The notes beneath the pieces are model-generated. The model was not told the DNA's origin. It worked only from the letters and a program-made list of their open reading frames with translations, and did no database searches. The translations under genes were made by a program, and so were the position numbers. Below, piece after piece: positions 35,164-47,109 of a DNA stretch of 64,000 nucleotides. Origin of the DNA: Phaseolus vulgaris (lineage: Eukaryota > Streptophyta > Magnoliopsida > Fabales > Fabaceae); NCBI RefSeq assembly GCF_000499845.2, contig NC_023749.2:46446108-46510107 (forward strand), read 5' to 3'. Positions within the stretch are counted from its first letter, which is position 1. Each line of letters opens with the position of its first letter.

Positions 35164-36624
35164 TTTTTTTTTATCGACAATAAAAAATAAATTAATATGA
35201 GTAATTTAAGGGGTAGTTCAACCCTTATACATATTCATAACACAACAATTTCACAAAACCCCTTTCAGCCTACCTAAACCTTAAAGTAAAAAACACCCTA
35301 AACAAAAAGATAAACTTTGCATAATCTCACTTAATTGACAACATACAAGTCATATGATCAATACACCACTCAGAATAAATAAAACAAGCAGAACCAGATT
35401 TAGATGTTACTCAAGACCAAACCTTTAATTGAGCCAAGGTGAACATTTTTGAATGGTCTATCACTCTACTTTGAAAAATATGCTTATTCCTGTGCTTCCA
35501 GATTTCATTAACTACTGCAATCCAGATGCTACTCCAAACAGCTTTAACCTGGGCAGATGCATTTAACACATTAAACTGCAAGAAATGAGAAACTGGATCA
35601 ACACGATCAATGGCCATAGTCCCCAACCATGTGAAACACTGTTTCCAAACAAGTCCAACAATCCTGCAATCAAAAAACAAATGATTTGTCGACTCCACTT
35701 CCATCCTGCAAAAGCTACAAAGATTGCTATCAACCACAACCCCACGCCTCTCCAAATTAACTCTTGTAGCAACCGAATTAGACAGCACCCTCCACGCAGA
35801 AAACTGGGCTGACGGCAAAGCATAAGACTTCCATAAGGTTACAAACAGACTCTCTTCCTCATAGGGGCCTCTTAATTTAGCATAGGCAGACTTTACCGAA
35901 AACTCACTGTCCTTATCTACCTTCCAAACCCGACAATCATCAATACTCAAGACCGGGGCCTTTCCATGCACCTCTCGTAACAACTGGGCTTCCTGACAAT
36001 TTTCCCACTCAAAAAGACCCCTCCTTCAGACTAACTTCCACTCCCAACAGTCGTTAACCCACTCCCCGCACGACTCTAAGTTACCTTCTTTATTACCACA
36101 TAAAGAAAATAGTCTTGGGAATTTACTCTTCAAATCTTCGTTGCCCGCCCAAACATCTTTCCAAAACAGGATGTCCTTCCCGTTTCCCACTCTCCACTCA
36201 CAACAATTCTCAAAGGTACTATCCCATTCCTCCATCCCCCAAACCCCCTTCAGATCCTCCACCAGATGGAGTCCTTAGCAATACTCCTTTGATCTTGCAA
36301 GGCCCTCCAACCTCCGTATTTAGAATCGAGAATTTCCTTCCACAAACCGCCCTTCTCAGTCTCCAGACGCCAAATCCACTTTCCCAAAAGAGTCACATTG
36401 AAAAACCTTAAGTTCAAAATACCAAGACCGCCAGCTTCTCTAGGCTCACAAGCCTTTTCCCAAGAAACCCACACTATTTTCCTTCCATCTGAACCCCAAC
36501 CCCACAAAAACCTTCTCTGAATTCTTTCAATCTCCTTTAGCACAGCAGAGGGCAACCTATACATAGATAAATAGAAAAGTGGGATAGCAGAGAAAACCGA
36601 CTTAATGAGACAAATTCTCAACCT
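35164..36624 (-). mobile_element. LINE (L1-like), 5'-truncated, second copy
   Basis: The poly-T run (35164-35172) marks the 3' end, followed by the GGGGTAGTTCAACCC motif shared with the LINE at 29910. The 5' end is truncated inside ORF2. Compared with the uninterrupted unit at 26320-26370, about 25 bases of target are missing and no duplication is evident, so insertion or later decay removed target DNA. Confidence 0.8.
35411..36624 (-). pseudogene. LINE ORF2 C-terminal third, broken
   Basis: Leftward: end of the reverse-transcriptase thumb region ('SVFSAIPLFYLSMYRLP', 'FLWGWGSDGRKIVWVSWEKA', 'GGLGILNLRFFNVTLLGKW'), then 'FWKDVWAGNEDLKSKFPRLF' and the zf-RVT domain ('FSVKSAYAKL', 'NLCSFCRMEVESTNHLFFDC', 'IWKHRNKHIFQ'). 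One frameshift near 36255 and one in-frame TGA at 36026-36028. Its sequence differs clearly from the LINE at 29910, so it is another subfamily. Confidence 0.85.
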
Positions 36625-36960
36625 TCTTTTGTTTAAATTGTAAAATACACTTAATTAAAGGACTAAATTAAATATTATTTAATACTTAGATTTATGCTTT
36701 TGAAAAAAAGTAGCATCTGTGGATAATAATTAGTTTGAATTTAAAACAAAAGTGACAGATTAATAAAAAGGTATTTATTATTTTCTTATCTTCTTAAGGA
36801 TTAAAATGATGTTTTTTTTAATAGCAACTTGTTATCTTCTATATTAAGATTGATGCTCAAATCCATTTAAACAAAGTCTTCCATAACTCAAATAATCTTT
36901 GTTGGAAACTGACAACACACAACTCTTGACAAAGCCAAGAAATACCCCAAAAGAAGTGTG
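36625..36960 (+). repeat. Unit IV upstream region, continued
   Basis: Resumes after the LINE with AATACACTTAATTAAAGGAC, ATTAGTTTGAATTTAAAAC, GGTATTTATTATTTTCTTAT, ATAGCAACTTGTTATCTTCT and CTTCCATAACTCAAA, the stretch directly before the ATG in each unit. Confidence 0.6.
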
Positions 36961-37773
36961 ATGGAGTATGCAGTAGAACAAGGAGACATAAATACTCTAT
37001 ACAACTTGATTGAGCATAATCCACATGTTTTAGAAGAGATAGATTCGATACCATTTGTTGAAACTCCTTTGCATGTTGCTGCACGTGCAGGACATGTTCA
37101 ATTTGTCAACGAGATCATGATATTAAAACCTTCATTTTCTTGGAAATTCAATCCTCAAGGACTGAGACCGGTCCACCTTGCTCTACAACAAGGCCACCCC
37201 AGAATGGTTTATCACCCTAAACCCTAAACCTTGCGAAAGGATCATTTGTTGATGCCTAAAAAAAAAAACAATGAATAAGTGGGTAATTCGAAAAACTGGG
37301 ATGACATACTTGACAAAAAAGAGAACATGTCGAATGACATACGGAACATGTACTTGATAGTGACTACTCTTATTGCAACCACAACTTATGAAGCAGTACT
37401 GAGTTCACCTGGTGGATTTCATCAGATTGATGCAACTAGAACTAATAACACTCCCATTCTAGATCACGAGCCATCAAATTCATCCAAAGTCTTTGAAGGG
37501 AAATCAGTGATACAAAACATCACCTTTTTTACGTTTTCGACCACAAATATGTGTGTCTTTATTACATCCATTCTCACAATTATTTTGATGATGCCTAGGA
37601 ATGTTGGATGGTGTCTACTGTATCTACCAACATCGCTCCTTTTGATTAGCTACTCCGTCTCTATGATGGTCATATCTCCCAATGATAACACTAAAAGCTT
37701 CATGCTTTCCTTTTACATGGTCTTTCTTCCACTATTGATGGGGCTTGTGTTTTATTTTTCAAACGTTCACTGA
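36961..37773 (+). pseudogene. Ankyrin-repeat/PGG gene with internal deletion
   Basis: Exon 1 opens with 'MEYAVEQGDINTLYNLIEHN' and 'VETPLHVAARAGHVQFVNEI' and is intact for 84 codons, to 'QQGHPRMVYH'. It then breaks into CCCTAAACCCTAAACC and a short foreign piece, and resumes inside exon 2 at about 37270 ('WVIRKTG'). Roughly 600 bases (the later ankyrin repeats, the intron, the start of exon 2) are missing. A small insertion shifts the frame before 'MSNDIRNMYLIVTTLIATTT', after which the PGG domain ('SSPGGFHQ') and four membrane segments are open to the stop at 37773. Best preserved exon-1 start and 5' flank in the cluster. Confidence 0.85.
37215..37262. other. Telomere-like repeats and rDNA-like filler at a deletion junction
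   Basis: CCCTAAACCCTAAACC (37215-37230) is two units of the plant telomere repeat. The next 30 bases, TTGCGAAAGGATCATTT then GTTGATGCCTA, closely resemble the 3' end of 18S rRNA and the start of ITS1 (TGCGGAAGGATCATT, GTCGATGCCT). An A-run follows and the ankyrin gene resumes. The rDNA match is short and from memory. Confidence 0.45.
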
Positions 37774-38025
37774 TGTAAAAATAGAAGAATTCTATGACAA
37801 TGACGGTTATAATTCAACTGTTATAATAAATGATCCTGTGATATTTTTATAATACATATTTTAAAAATTTAGCATTTAATTTTAATTTTGAATAGCATTT
37901 ATAACATAACACTTATTAGGAGGTAAATGTAAATTTGAGAAATTTATTGCATACTATTTAAAAATATTGTACTCTCCATTTAAGAATGTCATTATGAAAT
38001 AAAAATATATTCTTTGTTCACAAAT
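37774..38025. other. 3' flank of the ankyrin gene
   Basis: Conserved with 28745-28990 (AGAAGAATTCTATGACAATG, TAATAAATGAT, TTTTTATAATACATATTTTA). No gene is seen. Confidence 0.5.
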
Positions 38026-38450
38026 TGGTATCAGAGAGTTATGGTCACTATACCCATAATTTATCATTGTCCTGATTAACAAAGACACCAAATTACGACA
38101 ATTGGAGCATTCAAATTAAATCCCTTTTTGGAACTCAAGATGCTTGGAAGGTGGTCTAAAAAAGTTTTGAAAAATCAAAACGTACCACATGATATCCAGT
38201 GGTCCAAAACAAAACGTTGAAAGAGACACGGTAGAAAGATAAGACAACTTTGTACATGTTATATCAAGTCATTGATGAGTCCATTTTTTAGAATATTTCG
38301 GGTGCATCAACTTCGAAAGAAGCGTGAGACATTTTGAAAAAGGTGCTCAAGAGTGTCAATCGAGTTAATGCGTTTTCAAAACTCTACAAAAAATATTAGA
38401 GGTCATGAGAATGAAAGATTCAAAAGATATATCTAGTCACATTACTTGTG
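38026..38450 (+). pseudogene. Ty1/copia primer site and gag N-terminal remnant
   Basis: TGGTATCAGAG at 38026-38036 is the usual initiator-Met primer-binding site of copia elements. It is followed by decayed gag text: a YDNWS-like region (38090-38130), 'FLELKMLGRW'-like residues, 'KTTLYMLYQVIDES'-like residues (38240-38290) and the UBN2 piece that recurs at positions 20-200 and 3262. Several stops. The upstream 60 bases would be the LTR edge. Confidence 0.65.
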
Positions 38451-38454
38451 GGCA

Positions 38455-39763
38455 AATAGTATTATACTTAAACTTGTAATTATAAATATGTGATGTATAT
38501 GCTATGTAGATAAAACGTATATATACCCCTTAACAAGGATTACGGTTTGAACCAACCTGGAATGGCAAGAGGACACTCATTGATGAAAAGGGTGAGGGTT
38601 CAGAGAAGGAAATTTCCTTATCGTAATATTCGGAAGTTTAGCTCTTCATTCACATTATTATTTCAACTCTTTTCAATGCCTGTTGGTTGTTGGGCACTCC
38701 CAGGCTACCCAATGCTCAAACATGGCTGCTTCTTTTCGTTACGCCTTCTGATGTGAGGAATAAAACACACCCCTGGTGGCATAGTTATATTTTAAATATA
38801 CTATAATCATTTATATTATGATGCTATTTTATTTTAAACAATTTTATATTTTTAAATATTAAAATTTATTTTATAAATATAGATAAAAAATAGTAGACCA
38901 AAAAGATATATGGGTTAATAATAATTTTTAAACACTCACGTTTTCTTAAAATACTTAGTTGAAAATAACTTTTAAAGTATTTTCGTCCAACATAATTATT
39001 ATATGTACATTTATACACTATATTAATAAAATAACTGATAGGTAAATAATATAAAAATCAAATCAAATAAACATAACATAACAATTCTACAATATTACGA
39101 ACTAAACTACAACATCCTTTTGTTAACATTTAAAGTACACCTAAAAGACCAATCAAATATTTTTTAATTCTTAGATTTATGTTTTAAATGAACAGTAACA
39201 TCTATAGACAATTAGTTTGAATTTAAAAAATAATAATAATAAAAGATGTTTATCATTTTCTTACCACCAAACAACAACAGAAAAAAAACATTTTTTAACT
39301 ATTCATAAATCATGAGTTGTAGTTTCTTAAACTGTACGTGGTTGAACTTCAGAAACGCACATGGATATATATAAAATTGTACTATTTGAATAAATGTATT
39401 TAAGTATATAAATAGTATTATATTTAAATTTGTTATTATAAATATTTTGATATAAATGGTCCCTGATAAAACGAATACCTCTCGAACAAGGATTACAGCT
39501 TGAACCAGCATGGAAAGCCTTGCTTGACACATTAATTGACGAAAAGGGCGTGGTTTAGGCAAGGAAACTTCCTCAAAGCCTTGCTAACACACCCATTGAA
39601 GAAAAGGGTGTGAGTTGAGAGAAGTATAGCCTCCTTAATTTTATTTAACATTTAAAATACACTTAATTAAAAGATTAAATTAAATATTATTTAACACTTA
39701 GATTTATGCTTTTGAAAAACAGTAGCATCTATAGATAATAATTAGTTTGAATTTAAAACAAAA
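38455..39763 (+). repeat. Ankyrin-unit upstream region, unit V
   Basis: Contains the CGTATATATACCCC block, GGTTTGAACCAACCTGGAA, GCTACCCAATGCTCAAACAT, and the AT-rich middle with CATTTTCGTCCAACATAATT, then a second partial block from 39300 (CGAATACCTCTCGAACAAGG) as in unit I. The junction at about 39770 deletes the promoter-proximal part and the start of the next gene. Confidence 0.6.
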
Positions 39764-40759
39764 GTGTCAAATGAGTCCACATGTTTTAGAAGAGTGGACA
39801 TAATTAATCTCCTTTTGCATGTTGCTGCACGTGCAGGGCATGTTGAATTTGCCAATAAACTCATGACATTAAAACCTTCATTTTCATGGAAATTGAATTT
39901 TCAAGGATTCAGATCGATTCATCTTGCTTTACAACATGGTCACGCCTCAATGGTTTATCACCTTATAGAGATGGACAAAGAACTCGTTCGAACCAAAATG
40001 AGAGAAGGTCTCACTCTTCTGCATTTTGCAAGTCAATTCGGAGATATAAACCTTTTAACTATGTTTCTTGAAGCTTATCCAGATTCCGTAAAAGATTTGA
40101 TTGCTAGAAATGAGTCTACACTGCATTTATACGAGAGGTTTGAGGTTTTTGAGTTCTTACTTAGATGGCTCGAGACAAATAGTGTTGAAATGCAAACTAC
40201 TCTTTGTGTCTCTATGAATTTAGTGTTGTTAGGTATAAAGCAGAAATAACAACTTAAAGATTCAATGGAAGCTATATTAAGTTGTTGTGAACAATATTGT
40301 GTGTACAGGCAATGAAATTGTTGATAGATGTGATGACAGATGTAGATGCTGCAAATTTGATGGGCCAAAGGGCATTTGATGTAATAAACAACCAAAAAAT
40401 TAGAAATAATTTGGTGAGGGTTGAAGCAAGAGTTAGGAGATTTAGGAAAGCTGATTCGTTAAAAGTATCAATGAATGAGTGGGTAATTCGAAAAACTAGG
40501 ATGAAAGAGAAAATGTCGAATGAGATACGGAACGCGTACATATAGTGGCTACTCTTCTTGCAACCAACACCTATGAAGCAGTATTGAGTCCACATGGTGG
40601 ATTTCATCAGATTGATTCAGCTGGAACTAATAACACTACGATTCAAGGTCATGGGCCATTAAATTCATCCAAAGTCTTTGAAGGGAAATCAATGATGCCA
40701 AACACCATCTTTTTGGCGTTTTCAACCACAAATATGTATGCCTTTATTACATTTGTTCT
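39764..40759 (+). pseudogene. Ankyrin-repeat/PGG gene, lacking start and 3' half
   Basis: A deletion joins the upstream repeat to codon ~20 of exon 1 (AGTCCACATGTTTTAGAAGAG), so the start is lost. The rest of exon 1 is the longest ankyrin region in the window: 'LHVAARAGHVEFANKLM', 'FRSIHLALQHGHASMVYHLI', 'EGLTLLHFASQFGDINLLTM', 'FEVFEFLLRWLETN'. Donor GT at 40233, a 76-base intron, acceptor CAG at 40306-40308, then 'AMKLLIDVMTDVDAANLMGQ' and 'KMSNEIRNAYI', with a one-base loss before 'ATLLATNTYEAVLSPHGGFH'. It ends abruptly in the second membrane segment, where the Tat-type LTR begins at about 40760. Confidence 0.85.
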
Positions 40760-41438
40760 TGTCGGTTGACCTCTTTGTTTGTTGACCTAGGTGGACCTCT
40801 GTTTCTAACCTGTCTCCTCTGGTTTGCCCTTTGTCTCCTAAATTGTACTGGAAAGTGGTTCGGTTGAAACAGAGGGGTTGTACCTGTTGATCACACTCTG
40901 ACGATCAAGTCAGTGAGAGCATAAAAATAAAAGTAGTATTTAACTTTAGTCTAGTACACGAAAATAACGTACCTTCACCTGAGGCTTCATGACTCTTTTA
41001 TAACTACTTTTGTAAAAGCTTTCTCTCATTACTGAGAGCATAAAATAATAAAAGAAAAACCACCTGCTACAGGGCACCACTTATCTTTAGGCGTTAATTG
41101 TAGGAAAACAAATTTTTTCATGTGGGCACCCTCTCTCATGGTGCAACGTTATCTATTCACCATGCATGTAACTTAACTATCACGTGCATAATTAGGCTAA
41201 AATGTATTTACGTGACCTAGCCATTACATGCAATAACACCCACCTTAGGTTAAAAATATCTTACTAATAACCATATATTAACATATAAAATATTACTTTA
41301 ATTATACTCCAGCGGGCTTACTATGGTAATTGGGCCAAACTCATGACCTGCTTCGTAGGCCCTATAACTGAGCTGACCTACTCACATCCGTGCACCGAAC
41401 TCCGATCACTGAGCATCAAACACTTTGTCCAGTACACA
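40760..41438 (-). repeat. Tat-1 3' LTR
   Basis: Begins TGTCGGTTGACC and ends near AGTACACA, followed by the C-run of the polypurine tract. It shares the phrase TACCTGTTGATCACACTCTG then ACGATCAAGTCAGTGAGAG with the Tat-2 LTR (52666-52720). Exact ends are uncertain by a few bases. Confidence 0.65.
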
Positions 41439-41452
41439 AGCCCCCCAGTCTC
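41439..41452 (-). other. Tat-1 polypurine tract
   Basis: The minus strand reads GAGACTGGGGGGCTT directly before the LTR, the plus-strand primer expected there. Confidence 0.6.
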
Positions 41453-42504
41453 GAGCTGAGCTTGGCTAAGCGAAGAAACTCCCGAGTGTTGATGTATCGA
41501 CTTCTTAATAGGTAGGTGTAGCGCGACACACGAGGCATTTCTAAGGTGATGTCTCGCCACACTCAATCTCGAGAATACACATGGCATGAAATCAACGGCG
41601 GGAAAACCTTACCATTTCGAATTCCATCTTTGTATACACATTACTCAAAACCCCATTTTACTTTCACTATTCCATTTCTTCGAAAACTCAAACCCTTTCT
41701 CTTCCACGAACTCTCAAACTCCTTGCGCTCTCAGAATCTTTACCCTCAAAGCTTATTCTCTTCGACCACTACAAGTATTTTTCCTTTACACATTCCTAAC
41801 ATTTTGCATTCATATCATCAATTATCCTACCTGATCATCCATCTAAGCATTCATAATTACACTGCCTGAGCTGGGATTTCATTTTTGTTCATCATCTCTG
41901 TCGATGATGATTGTTTATTTGTTGATTATGTTGTATTACCTAGAATACACACTCATTTTGACTGTAACTTACTTGCTCTGCCTGGTTTGGACTTGTTCTT
42001 ATATTCTGCTTATGCTTGTGTTTTAGATTTATCCGGAATGGATTACAAAACCTTGTATCCCTAGGCACCCCCAAAATCTTTTAGAAGAAACCTCCAATTA
42101 TACTTCCTCTAAGAGTATCATAGCCCTTAGGAAAAATAAATGTCATTTCGGTAAGATAATGATAGAATAATAGTAGTTCCTTGTAGGGAGGATGAGCCAG
42201 TTTGTTGCAATAATCCTCGGATCCAAACGGTCCATTTTACTTATTTTACGCCACTGTTTTCAAAAAAGTCCTTTTGCGGCTTCCCTTTACCATCTTTGAA
42301 AAATAGCTTTTGACCGAGCTGAATGTGGCTCCTGCCCAGCTTTTGACCGAGCTTTTGCTCCCAGTTCGGCTTTTTGCCAACTGTGGAGGTCTTCTTATAC
42401 CTTTTTAGGCCAAACGCCTGGGTCGCCAACTGTGGGTCTCTTTCAATGATGTATGTGGAAGAGCTTTGCTCTCCCTCTTCCAATCTTCATACAAAATTTT
42501 TAAA

Positions 42505-43654
42505 GGCAAATTCTTGAAATTTCGTAGCAACAAGTGGAATCCAACCCTTCTGGATGGGTTTCCCTTGTATTGGATCGAGAAGCCACTCTTCCAAGGTGCT
42601 CGGCGCCTGGAAGATCTGCCACCTCTAGATTAGGAAGTCTGCAAGTTACTCACCGGCTTGAAGGTGGTCTTTGATATTGCTCGCCCCCTAAGCAAAGAAT
42701 TCTCACCCGAAGTCTTAAAGGTTTATACTGGTACTTCCCATTCTCTGCCCCCTATGCGACAAACTTTCATACCTGTGCTAATCCCTTGCTTTCTTTTCTT
42801 GCAGAGAAAATGTTATCACAATTTAACAAGAATGAGCTAGAAGAGATGGCCAAGAGGCTGAGGGTGGCTTCCAACGCGCCTAAGGAATCCTTGAAGATGA
42901 AAGCTCTCCTCACTGCCCCAGCTCCGACTGATGACGAAGAGACCACTTTGAGGTTGGTCTTCACGAGGAAAAGGAAAATCCTAGCAGCTCCCACTAAGCA
43001 TTCTTATTCAGTTGGACGGGTTCCTTCGCATCATGATTCTCCATCTGAAGGTCAGACTCCCCCTCTGGACGTGGCAATTGCTCAAGAGTGCGAAACAGAG
43101 AGCTCGTAGAGGACAAACTTATGGGACCCCAACCTGGACGCCTCCTCCTACCTTGAAGAAACTCTACTGCCCAACGAGGAGAAGGAAAAGCTCATGGCCC
43201 ATGATGAGAGTTACTTGTTTCGTGAGGCTATGAGGCAGTTTGGGCAAGCCCTTGCAACTAGCTGCTTAGCTACTTCAAAACTGAATAAAGAAGTAGAAAG
43301 GCTGCACAAGAGACCTCCAGGCTGCACAAAGAAGTAGTAAGGATGCAAGGAGAGCTCCAGCACTCCAAGACTTGTCATCAAGAAATGGAACAACATTTAG
43401 CTGACATGACCAAAACGGTCGCAACAGAGAAAAAGAAGTTCTTGGCTGAAGTTGCAAAGCTTAAGAAGGAGTTGTCCTACCAAAATGAAAAGTTCACCAA
43501 GAGAACTAAAGCGTGCAAACAAGACGCCGCCCAAGCCTACCTTGTGGGATTTGAGGTGACCACAAAACAAGCTTCAGGACTCTATCTAAGTATTGATTTC
43601 TCTGAACTTGGCCCGCGTAAGATCATGGTCAACGGTCAACTTGTGGAGAAGTAG
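42505..43654 (+). pseudogene. Tat-1 antisense ORF (coiled-coil), with intron, broken
   Basis: Opposite strand to pol. Exon 1 (42505-42730) reads 'KFRSNKWNPTLLDGFPLYWI', 'ARRLEDLPPLD' and 'LTGLKVVFDIARPLSKEF', typical of the plant 'putative gypsy type transposon' proteins, with one in-frame TAG after 'LPPLD'. A 74-bp intron (42731-42804; GTACTT...TTCTTGCAG) interrupts codon phase 1. Exon 2 begins 'EKMLSQFNKNELEEMAKRLR'. After 43109 the frame shifts; then a coiled-coil ('MTKTVATEKKKFLAEVAKLK') and a conserved-looking tail end at 43654. Upstream sequence (41546-42504) probably includes the leader and a decayed N-terminus. Function is unknown. Confidence 0.7.
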
Positions 43655-44602
43655 CCTTACTCTCCACTTTACTTATAATTCCATAATACTTTGAACACTT
43701 TAAACATTACTGCATTTTCTAATTTATAAACACTTTCTATTCATGTGTATCTACTGCAACTTTCTTTTCTAGCCTAGCTATTTGACTTAGCAAATTTCGA
43801 CTAGTGTAGTCAATGCATGTCTTTTTGTTTAGCTTAGTAAAATGCAAAGCGCCTGAACTCGGGTGGTTACCGACACCAATTCAGGTTGCCTTACCTACTC
43901 ATAAATAAGGGATTTTAACGCAGAGCGCCTCCTCGGACTATCTCACCGAGGAAGGTCACCTTATCCATCTTAAGCCAAACAATCTTAGTTATGACCGATT
44001 AAACCTCAAAGTGCCTGAACTCGGAATCTTACCAAGAAAAGGTCGTCTTAACTGACTTAAACCAAATAATCTTAGTTATGGCCAGTTAATCTTCAAAGGA
44101 CCTGAACTCGGAATCTTACCAAGAAAAGGTCATCTTATCTGACTTAAACTAAACAATCTTAGTTATGGCTAGTTAGTCTTTAGAGAGCCTGAACTCGGAA
44201 TCTTACCAAGAAAAGGTTGTCTTATCTTACTTAAACCAAACAATCTTAGTTATGGCCAGTTATTCTTCAGAGCGCTTGGACTCGGAATCTTACCAAGAAA
44301 AGTTCGCCTTATGTGATTATGGATAAGTGATCCGCACAAAGTGCCTGCTCGGGAATCTTACCTAGGCAGGTCGCCTTACCTGGCATCAGTAATCATCTAT
44401 ACACATGACAACTATTCGGATAACCTCACCGAGACAGGTTGTCTTATCATGTGTTAACAAATAAACAAATCTTAACGCACGACCTTTCAAGAACAATTCT
44501 TTCATTGGATGACCTCGTTAAAAAACCCCCGTAAGGGAAAAAGAGTGTCCCCTTAAACATTACATCATTTAGAAAGAAAGCCTTAACAACATGTCTTAAC
44601 TG
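43655..44602. repeat. Tat-1 tandem repeats (unit about 88 bp)
   Basis: Four good copies and flanking partial copies between 43970 and 44330 of a unit with AACAATCTTAGTTATGGCCA, GCCTGAACTCGGAATCTTAC and CAAGAAAAGGTCGTCTTA. The sequence on either side (43850-43960, 44330-44460) shows related CTCGG/TTACC phrases. No coding potential. Confidence 0.75.
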
Positions 44603-46535
44603 AAATAAAACTTTAAATTTGCCCCATTCCATGTTCGAGGTATAGGTCCCCCCTTGAGGGTTTCAAGCTTGTAAGCTCCGTTCCGAAGCACCTCAACTAC
44701 ACAGAATGGGCCGGTCCATTTTGGAGACAACTTATTCTCCAACTGGTAGGGATGAGCCCTTCACATAACCAAGTTGGCAACCCTGAGCTAATGAGGTTTC
44801 AACTTGGTCTTCTGCTTCATCTCCACCTTTCTCTTCAATGCTTCAGACCTAATGCGCCTGCTCACGCACTTCGTCTAGCAGATCCAGGTTCACCTTTCTT
44901 CCTTCGTTATATTCTTCAACAACGAAGTTCTGGAACCGAGGAGAGCTTTCTTGGATCTCTATTGGTATCATGGCGTCTGATCCATATACCAAACTTAAGG
45001 GCGTATCCTTAGTTGTCGACTGAGGAGTAGTGTGATATGCCTACAAAATTCGTGGAACTTCTTCCGACCAAGTACCTTTGGCTCTCTCTAGTCTCCTCGT
45101 CAATTCTCTGAGAGAGACTCTATTAGCAGACTCAACCTGGCCATTCGTCTAGGGATGCTCTACTGAAGCAAATATCTATTTTATGTCGAGCTCCGAGCAT
45201 AACTTGTGCAATTGTTGACTTGCAAACTGGGTTCCGTTGTCAACACCAGGTGTCTAGGGATCCCAAAATGGCATACAATGTTCCTCCACACAAAATGTTG
45301 CACCTTATGAGAAGTTATTTGTGCAACTGGCTCGACTTCAATCCACTTTGTGAAGTATTCAATAACAACTATGAGATACTTCATTTGACGAATTGGTAAC
45401 GGGAAATGACCCAAAATATCTATTCCCCATGTATGAAAAGGCCAAGGGCTATAGATCGACCGCAACTCCTCGGTAGGTGCGTGATGCCAATCAACGTGCT
45501 TCTGACACTGTTGACATCGTTGTGAATGCTTCACGCAGTCCTCCTTCATGGTCGACCAATAATACCTAGCTCGAACGACCTTCAACGAGAGAGCTCTTCC
45601 TCCCACATGACTCCCACATATACCTTTGTGGAGCTCTTCCATGATGCGGGTACACTGATCCCCACTTATGCAAGTAAGGATGGGATGGGTATAACCATGA
45701 CAAAACAACTTTCCATCTGTTAGCATATACTTTCCCACATTTCTCTTAATTGTCTTAGCCTCTGCAAGATCTACAGGGAGTAGACCATCGACCAAGTAGC
45801 GCTGTTAAGGAATTATCCAAGTCTCCACAGTGTCGACCTGCAGGACTTTCAAAGTCTCAGGTGACAAGGACCGGTGCCTCCTCCCCTGCTTCGAGCTCAC
45901 CCCCAAGATCTCCACACGACTGACCTCGGCTAGCCCCCTTGCAGTGGTCTTTGGCTTTGACCTGTCAGGTGACTAGCAATGAGTCACTTTTCACCAACAA
46001 ACTTCAAGCGCCTAACTCTTTGGCCAATAGCATCCCAACTATCAAGGCTTCATATTCAGCCTGATTGTTGTTGGCTTTAAAGGCAAACCTCAGGGCTTGC
46101 TCGATCAATAAACCACTTGATCGCTCTAGAATGACCCCAACTCCTCTCCCTTGTTGGTTTTAGGATCCATCCACTGAAAGAACCCATTGGAAGTCATTAG
46201 GATCAGTTTGGGGACCCTCAGATGACAGCTCTACCATAAAATCAGGATACACCTGGCCCTTGATCAGCCCTTGTGGTTCGTACTGCACATCGAACTCAGA
46301 CAGCTCAACTGCCAGCAGACTATTCGACCTGCTATGTCGAGCTTTTGGAGGACCTTACAAATGGGCAACTCCTTCATCACAATCATAGTGAAACTCTAGA
46401 AATAATGACGAAGCCGCCGAGTTGTGAACATCACTGCCAAAGAAACCTTCCCAATGGCTTGGTACCTCACCTCTAGCCCTTGTAACACCTTACTCACAAA
46501 GTAGATGGGTTTCTGAACCTCACCTTGACCATACT
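44603..46535 (-). pseudogene. Tat-1 pol: RNase H and integrase, broken
   Basis: Leftward from 46535: end of the RT-linked RNase H ('EVQKPIYFVSKVLQG', 'RYQAIGKVSLAV'), a second RNase H-like domain ('WVLSVDGS', 'EQALRFAFKANNNQAEYEAL'), then integrase (45795-45181): 'ICGSHVGGRALSLKVVRARY', zinc-finger cysteines in 'RCQQCQKHVD', 'PFHTWGIDILGHFPLP', 'VIEYFTKWIEVEPVAQI'. A frame break near 45235 ends the long ORF; the integrase C-terminus is recognisable down to 44603 ('GPFCVVEVLRNGAYKLE', 'IPRTWNG'). Two RNase H domains are a hallmark of the Tat lineage. Confidence 0.8.
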
Positions 46536-47109
46536 TAAAAGAATTTTAATTTCCAATGGTTGGAAGATTATATTCCATGAAGAGCAGTTATTGCAGAGAG
46601 AAAAGAATTTCAGAGCATTAATTAAAGCGTTGTTGACCACAAACGTCACAGGGTTTGACTAGAAAATCAAATCAAAGCATAGTTAATTAAAAACAGATTT
46701 GACCAATGCTAACAGAGTTGAAACAATCGGTTGTTTCGAAGAATCAACCAAGTGATTTTCTGTGATAGAAATTTGAAAATAATAAAAACAAACACTTCAA
46801 TAGTGAATGAAAGACAAGGATACACAACAAGTTACATATTATTTCTTTGAGAATAAAGCAGATATAGAACCAAAAAAGAATTATGAAAATGATGAATTTG
46901 ATTTATAACAGATTGTTTAAAAGAAATTATATCCTTCAAGAACAATATACAAATCTGAAATAGTTCAATACATCAGAAACTAAGCACTATCTTTAAACAA
47001 AAGCATCCACATAAGCAAGCTTCTACAAATCCTTGAATATAGAAGCATGATCTTGATCCTACAGATCCTTTATGTGAAGACAAAATTCTGCAAAAGAAAG
47101 CTTGTCAAA

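Larger units (their letters stand above)
40760..46535 (-). mobile_element. Ty3/gypsy element of the Tat lineage, 3' half (Tat-1)
   Basis: Leftward element: RNase H and integrase (46535-44603), tandem repeats (44330-43960), an antisense ORF on the plus strand (42505-43654), polypurine tract and 3' LTR (41438-40760). This order, with an extra antisense ORF between pol and the 3' LTR, is known from Tat-lineage elements such as Grande and Retand. The 5' LTR, gag, protease and most of the reverse transcriptase are gone; at about 46535 the sequence switches to a SIRE-like copia element. Confidence 0.8.

Noticed and set aside
42241..42483. 80-codon minus-strand ORF 'MEEGEQSSSTYIIERDP'
   Set aside because: It overlaps the region where the plus-strand antisense ORF of Tat-1 should have its N-terminal part, and shows no known domain or repeat of its own.
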